From the NCBI GenBank assembly GCA_937895645.1, contig CALBKQ010000184.1:1-7748 (forward strand): DNA of 7,748 nucleotides, written 5' to 3'. This DNA comes from an uncultured Clostridia bacterium (GTDB lineage: Bacteria; Bacillota; Clostridia; Oscillospirales; Acutalibacteraceae). The notes under the pieces are model-generated. The model saw nothing but the letters and a program-made list of their open reading frames with translations. It ran no database searches and was not told where the DNA came from. Positions 4,435 to 7,748 of this stretch are shown here, in pieces (the stretch's first letter is position 1; each line of letters starts with the position of its first letter). The position numbers and the translations under genes were made by a program.

Positions 4435-6186
4435 ATGTACAGAACACTATACTGTAACGACATCTGCGACGAACACATAGGTCAAACCGTTCAACTTGCA
4501 GGTTGGGTTGACGTTGTCCGTGACCACGGTGGCGTTATCTTCGTTGACATTCGTGACTATACGGGTGTTACACAGGTTGTTATTCACGACGAAAACTTAG
4601 TTAAAAATGTAAACCGTGAAACTGTAATTTCAGTTAGCGGTATCGTTGAAAAACGTGACCCTGACACAGTAAACGAAAAAATCGCAACAGGTTATGTTGA
4701 ACTTGTTGCTAACAGTTTACAAATTTTAGGTAAGAGTAAAAATATGCTCCCATTTGATGTAAGAGCATCAAGACAGAGCAAAGACGAAGTTCGTCTTAAA
4801 TACCGTTACCTTGACCTTCGCAATCCAAAGAATCACGAAAATCTTGTTATTCGTTCAAAGATTATACGTCATCTTCGTAATAAGATGGAAGAAAAGAATT
4901 TCCTTGATATGCAAACACCAATCCTCACAGCATCTTCTCCTGAAGGCGCTCGTGACTTTTTAGTTCCATCAAGAAAACACCCGGGTAAATTCTATGCACT
5001 TCCACAGGCACCACAGCAGTTCAAACAGCTTCTTATGGTGTCAGGTTTTGACCGTTATTTCCAGGTTGCACCTTGTTTCCGTGATGAAGATGCTCGTGCT
5101 GACCGTTCACCCGGTGAATTCTATCAGTTAGATATGGAGATGGCATTTGCAAGCCAGGAAGATGTATTTGCAGTCATCGAAAAGGTTCTTCCACCAATCT
5201 TTGCAAAATATGGTGTTTACAAAACAGCAAGCGCGGCACCATTCAAACGTATTTCTTTCTTAGATGCGTTAGAAAAGTATGGTTCTGACAAACCAGACCT
5301 TCGTATCGACTTAGAACTGACAGATGCAACAGAAGTGATGGCAGACTGCGGATTTGGACCATTCGAGGGAAATGTGGTAAAAGCAATCGTAGTAAGCGAT
5401 TTCGTAGGCACAAGAAAAGTCATTGACAAAATGTGTGCAGACGTTGAAATGCAGGCAAACAACAAAGCATTCTGGTTTCGTGTAGACGAAAACGGAGAAT
5501 TTGTTGGTGGTATTTCTAAATTCTTAGTAGAAAGAAAAGAGCAGGTGATCGCAGCACTTGGATTAAAACCAGGTGATTTCGTAGGTTTAACAGCAGGTAA
5601 GAAATTAGTTGCTCAGAAGACAGCTGGTGTATTTCGTAAGATCTTAGGTAACACAGTCGAAGGTCACATGAAGAAAGACTGCTACGAATTCTGTTGGATC
5701 GTAGACTTCCCAATGTACGAAATGGGCGAAGAATCAGGGGAACTTGAATTCTGTCACAACCCATTCTCTATGCCACAGGGCGGTATGAAAGACTTACTGG
5801 AAAAAGATCCATTGGATATCCTTGCATATCAGTACGACTTAGTATGTAACGGTGTGGAATTATCTTCCGGTGCGGTTCGTAACCACGATCCTGAAATCAT
5901 GATCAAAGCATTTGAACTTGTTCGTCTTGGCGAAGATGATGTGAAAGCAAAATTCCCTGCAATGTACAATGCATTTACTTATGGTGCACCGCCACATGCA
6001 GGTATCGCACCAGGGGTTGACCGTATGGTTATGCTGATCGCAGGGGAAGAAAGCATCCGTGAAATCATTCCGTTCCCAATGAACAAAACAGCTATGGACG
6101 TTATGATGGGAGCACCATCAGAAGTTGATCCAAAACAGCTTGCTGACGTTCATATTAAGATTGATCTACCTGGCGAAGAAAAGTAA
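4435..6186 (+). CDS. aspS: aspartyl-tRNA synthetase, probably non-discriminating (AspRS/Asp-tRNA(Asn))
   Basis: 583 aa, class II synthetase of the bacterial AspRS type that charges tRNA with aspartate. An N-terminal OB-fold anticodon domain covers about residues 1-110. Motif 2 is FRDEDARADR with EFYQLDMEM following (residues 215-236), and motif 3 includes GVDR at 527-530. The bacterial insertion domain lies between motifs 2 and 3. His31 in VRDHGGVIFVDIRD matches the residue associated with non-discriminating AspRS, which also makes Asp-tRNA(Asn) for GatCAB; discriminating enzymes have Leu there. The SPGEFYQLD variant resembles alphaproteobacterial-type AspRS. Start ATG 4435 follows TGGAGGT (4421-4427); the frame is open back to 4330, but that would read through the T-box terminator. 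Codon use changes within the gene at about 5200-5350: leucine shifts from CTT to TTA/CTG, and GGA/GGG appear. No frame break is seen. Confidence 0.97.
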   Translation: MYRTLYCNDICDEHIGQTVQLAGWVDVVRDHGGVIFVDIRDYTGVTQVVIHDENLVKNVNRETVISVSGIVEKRDPDTVNEKIATGYVELVANSLQILGKSKNMLPFDVRASRQSKDEVRLKYRYLDLRNPKNHENLVIRSKIIRHLRNKMEEKNFLDMQTPILTASSPEGARDFLVPSRKHPGKFYALPQAPQQFKQLLMVSGFDRYFQVAPCFRDEDARADRSPGEFYQLDMEMAFASQEDVFAVIEKVLPPIFAKYGVYKTASAAPFKRISFLDALEKYGSDKPDLRIDLELTDATEVMADCGFGPFEGNVVKAIVVSDFVGTRKVIDKMCADVEMQANNKAFWFRVDENGEFVGGISKFLVERKEQVIAALGLKPGDFVGLTAGKKLVAQKTAGVFRKILGNTVEGHMKKDCYEFCWIVDFPMYEMGEESGELEFCHNPFSMPQGGMKDLLEKDPLDILAYQYDLVCNGVELSSGAVRNHDPEIMIKAFELVRLGEDDVKAKFPAMYNAFTYGAPPHAGIAPGVDRMVMLIAGEESIREIIPFPMNKTAMDVMMGAPSEVDPKQLADVHIKIDLPGEEK

Positions 6187-6203
6187 TTTATTACTTTTCA
6201 GGC

Positions 6204-6232
6204 ATTCAAAAATTTCAAGCAAATTTTTGAAT
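6204..6232 (+). terminator. AT-rich perfect hairpin after aspS
   Basis: ATTCAAAAATTT (6204-6215) pairs perfectly with AAATTTTTGAAT (6221-6232) around a 5-base loop, 18 bases after the aspS stop. No T-tract follows, so its role as a terminator is uncertain; it may be a stalling or 3'-end stabilising structure. Confidence 0.4.
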
Positions 6233-6264
6233 ATAGAGAGAAGAAAAATAAGATTCTATAGATT

Positions 6265-6292
6265 TAGGGGATGCGCTGCATCCCCTATTTTG
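6265..6292 (+). terminator. probable intrinsic terminator of aspS
   Basis: TAGGGGATGC (6265-6274) and GCATCCCCTA (6278-6287) form a perfect 10-bp stem with a 3-base GCT loop, followed by TTTTG. It is GC-rich and the T-run is short. It separates aspS from the structured element to its right. Confidence 0.65.
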
Positions 6293-6399
6293 AAATGTGA
6301 GTTGTACGTTTTAGATATTTTGAAACACACTATCTCTCAAATAACGCTCACACATCAACTAATTTTGCTTCGCATGCGTCGTCGCCTACAACTAGCCTA

Positions 6400-6446
6400 A
6401 GTACTTCTAATCGCTTACAGGAGAGCCTGTTTCGCGAAGAAGTACT
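6400..6446 (+). repeat. long bulged hairpin inside the structured element
   Basis: AGTACTTCT (6400-6408) pairs with AGAAGTACT (6438-6446), TCGC (6411-6414) with GCGA (6434-6437), and ACAGG (6417-6421) with CCTGT (6426-6430) around an AGAG tetraloop. This gives 18 base pairs, interrupted by an AA bulge and a small internal loop. Confidence 0.75.
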
Positions 6447-6611
6447 AAGACGGATTTTCCGGCTCCTTTGGCTTAACGCTGCGCAAAACCAGTTGATGTG
6501 TCCGCTATACTTGAAAGACATGCGTTTCGTAACATGATGTCAAATAACAGCCGTGGCAACTACCACTGCTCCATGTAGCGTTATGCGAAAGAGTCCGAAA
6601 ATCCAGCCCAT

Positions 6612-6658
6612 AGAACTACTCCGAGAAACACCCATTGGTGTGAGTGGTTAGTAGTTCT
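6612..6658 (+). repeat. second hairpin inside the structured element
   Basis: AGAACTACT (6612-6620) and AGTAGTTCT (6650-6658) are perfectly complementary. The enclosed CACC (6629-6632) and GGTG (6637-6640) form an inner stem with a 4-base loop. Confidence 0.7.
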
Positions 6659-6763
6659 TAGGGATTAGTTGAGGAGGATGGAGCCTGCGAAGTAGAGTAG
6701 TGGTTGTTGGCATAGCGTGATATTTGAAAAGATGTTTCAGAAATTATAAATAGGAGAATTTTG

Positions 6764-7426
6764 ATGAAAAGAAATGTATCACTGGAAGAGATTTCAGATG
6801 GCAGATTGTATATAAGCAATGATATGGTAAAGGCGGACTGCGGTGACTGCCAGGGCTGTTCTGCCTGCTGTCACGGCATGGGAGAGTCGATTATCTTAGA
6901 TCCACTGGACATTTACCGACTGACTACCAATCTGGAAATGAGTTTTGAAACTTTGATGAGACAGTATATTGAACTGAATGTGGTGGACGGAATTATCTTG
7001 CCGAACCTTCGCATGTCAGGAGCAGGAGAAGCATGTGGATTTTTAGACTCAAATGGCCGTTGCAGCATTCATGCTCACAGACCGGGGATTTGCAGATTGT
7101 TCCCACTGGGAAGATATTATGAAGAGGATGGATTCAAATACTTCCTGCAGACTCATGAATGTAAAAAGGAAAACCGTACCAAGGTCAAGGTAAAGAAATG
7201 GATCGATACACCGAACCTGAAACAGTATGAAAGTTTTGTGGCTGACTGGCATAATTTCCTCATGAGAATGGAAGAGCACGTGGAAGGTGCTGATGAGGCA
7301 ACTGCCAAGCAGGTGAGTATGTTCATTTTGCAGACTTTTTATATCAAACCATATGATCGCTCTGTGGACTTTTATCTACAATATGAGGAACGCAGAGCGC
7401 AGGCGAAGATGATATTTCATGTGTAA
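6764..7426 (+). CDS. YkgJ-family cysteine cluster protein (putative Fe-S or zinc protein)
   Basis: 220 aa. The N-terminal cluster Cys26, Cys29, Cys32, Cys35 and Cys36 (C-x2-C-x2-C-x2-CC), the central CGFL, and the later C-S-I-H...RPGICRLFPLG are the signature of the YkgJ/YkgJ-like family. Members are predicted to bind zinc or an iron-sulfur cluster and have no established reaction. The C-terminal third (from about residue 145) is charged and helical with no recognised motif; it is longer than in minimal family members of about 100-130 aa. The ATG at 6764 was chosen because GGAG at 6753-6756 is 7 bases away; the TTG at 6761 would leave only 4. Codon use differs sharply from the rnf genes: of 18 leucines, 8 are CTG and only 1 is CTT. 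The gene follows the structured element directly, with no promoter that I could support between them. Confidence 0.88.
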   Translation: MKRNVSLEEISDGRLYISNDMVKADCGDCQGCSACCHGMGESIILDPLDIYRLTTNLEMSFETLMRQYIELNVVDGIILPNLRMSGAGEACGFLDSNGRCSIHAHRPGICRLFPLGRYYEEDGFKYFLQTHECKKENRTKVKVKKWIDTPNLKQYESFVADWHNFLMRMEEHVEGADEATAKQVSMFILQTFYIKPYDRSVDFYLQYEERRAQAKMIFHV

Positions 7427-7566
7427 TTAGGAAAGATTCAAAGTTAGATATAAGTGACACAATTTTTTGTCCCGAGCAAGATAGGTGATAAGCTGAAAAC
7501 CAAGTGCAATCATTGGCAGAGTATGATACAATCAAGCATTAGTAAATGATTAAAGGAATTTGAAAA

Positions 7567-7748
7567 ATGCAGATAACAGAAAAATTATATGATAAAGATA
7601 GTTATTTACAAGAATTTCAGGCAACCGTAATAAGTTGCGAACAAAAAAATGAAAATACCTGGCGTATGGTTTTAGATAAAACAGCCTTTTTTCCGGAAGG
7701 TGGCGGTCAGACTGGAGATACTGGTTGGCTAAATGATGTGGAAGTGGT
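7567..7748 (+). CDS. alanyl-tRNA editing protein, AlaX-like (5' part, cut by window edge)
   Basis: The first 60 codons are present and the frame is open to the window end. The sequence TAFFPEGGGQTGDTGWL is the conserved opening of the AlaX/AlaRS editing domain and precedes the zinc-binding HxxxH of that fold, which would lie beyond the window. Such proteins hydrolyse mischarged Ser- or Gly-tRNA(Ala) in trans. Start ATG 7567 follows AAAGGAA (7552-7558) with suitable spacing. It lies 140 bases after the YkgJ-family gene on the same strand; I saw no clear promoter or terminator in that gap (7427-7566). Whether this is a free AlaX or a longer AlaRS-like protein with a DHHA1 domain cannot be decided here. 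Confidence 0.85.
   Translation, partial: MQITEKLYDKDSYLQEFQATVISCEQKNENTWRMVLDKTAFFPEGGGQTGDTGWLNDVEV

Larger units (their letters stand above)
6321..6739 (+). ncRNA. large structured noncoding element of unknown family, about 420 bases
   Basis: No convincing reading frame. Complementary arms seen by eye are as follows. The closing helix is TGAAACA (6321-6327) with TGTTTCA (6733-6739), continued by TCAAATA-ACGCT (6337-6348) with AGCGT-GA-TATTTGA (6714-6727). A second helix is 6351-6368 with 6483-6500 (18 positions, two mismatches), enclosing a long hairpin 6400-6446 (AGTACTTCT/AGAAGTACT, then TCGC/GCGA, then ACAGG-AGAG-CCTGT). A third is 6554-6570 with 6696-6712, enclosing the hairpin 6612-6620/6650-6658 (AGAACTACT/AGTAGTTCT). 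A fourth, 6452-6465 with 6591-6604 plus TAACGC/GCGTTA (6474-6479/6578-6583), crosses both the second and third helices and would be a pseudoknot. Wobbles G6462-U6594 and G6568-U6698 pair only in + strand RNA. It ends 13 bases before the ribosome binding site of the next gene, so it may be its leader or a free RNA. It does not match tmRNA, RNase P, SRP or 6S hallmarks that I know. Confidence 0.6.

Noticed and set aside
6125..6400. 91-codon + strand frame overlapping the aspS end
   Set aside because: It is out of frame with aspS and reads through two hairpins into the structured element, with no ribosome binding site.
6321..6739. tmRNA, RNase P RNA, SRP RNA or group II intron as identity of the structured element
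   Set aside because: No tRNA-like acceptor or tag frame, no conserved RNase P or SRP loop sequences, and no intron boundary or domain V sequence were found on either strand. It is left as unknown.
7427..7566. Promoter for the AlaX-like gene
   Set aside because: TTGGCA (7513-7518) and TACAAT (7527-7532) are only 8 bp apart, and no other pair with acceptable spacing was seen.
1..7748. CRISPR array, tRNA or rRNA genes
   Set aside because: No regularly spaced direct repeats, tRNA cloverleaf with TTCGA-type arm, or rRNA signature sequences were recognised on either strand.

Overview
The window looks like chromosomal DNA of a low-GC anaerobic Firmicute of the class Clostridia, probably from the gut. 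The evidence is an rnfCDGEAB-type operon, a T-box leader in front of an aminoacyl-tRNA synthetase, strong AGGAGG ribosome binding sites and AT-rich spacers. From roughly the middle of aspS onward, codon use changes (CTT/GTT-rich with no CTG leucine codons, to TTA/CTG and GGA/GGG-containing). The right part may therefore have a different origin, through recombination, transfer or an assembly join.

Layout: (1) 1-2943, the end of rnfD followed by rnfG, rnfE, rnfA and rnfB, tightly packed with overlaps or minimal gaps, all on the + strand. Together they form most of the membrane ferredoxin:NAD+ oxidoreductase that couples electron flow to ion pumping; rnfC should lie just upstream. A strong terminator at 2997-3040, with T-tracts on both strands, closes the operon. 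(2) 3041-3683, a divergent regulatory region. It holds a previously easy-to-miss 36-codon minus-strand gene with its own consensus promoter and GGAGG site, a hairpin-rich 3' tail, and two matched 19-bp operator-like palindromes (TTTGTGCA-N3-TGCACAAA type) in front of a + strand gene for a YhcH/YjgK/YiaL-family cupin-like protein (3684-4130). (3) 4155-6186, a consensus sigma-A promoter, a complete T-box riboswitch with its terminator, and aspS. The AspRS carries His31, typical of non-discriminating enzymes, and the best specifier candidate in the leader is AAC (Asn); both suggest the unit serves Asp-tRNA(Asn) formation as well as Asp-tRNA(Asp). (4) 6187-6763, a 577-base stretch without a convincing gene. 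It contains terminator-like hairpins and then a remarkable noncoding element of about 420 bases (6321-6739) that folds on paper into long-range nested and pseudoknotted helices. (5) 6764-7426, a YkgJ-type cysteine-cluster protein, and at the right edge the start of an AlaX-like alanyl-tRNA editing protein.

The strongest candidates for undescribed biology are the large structured element at 6321-6739, the small minus-strand gene with its operator array, and the mosaic aspS.
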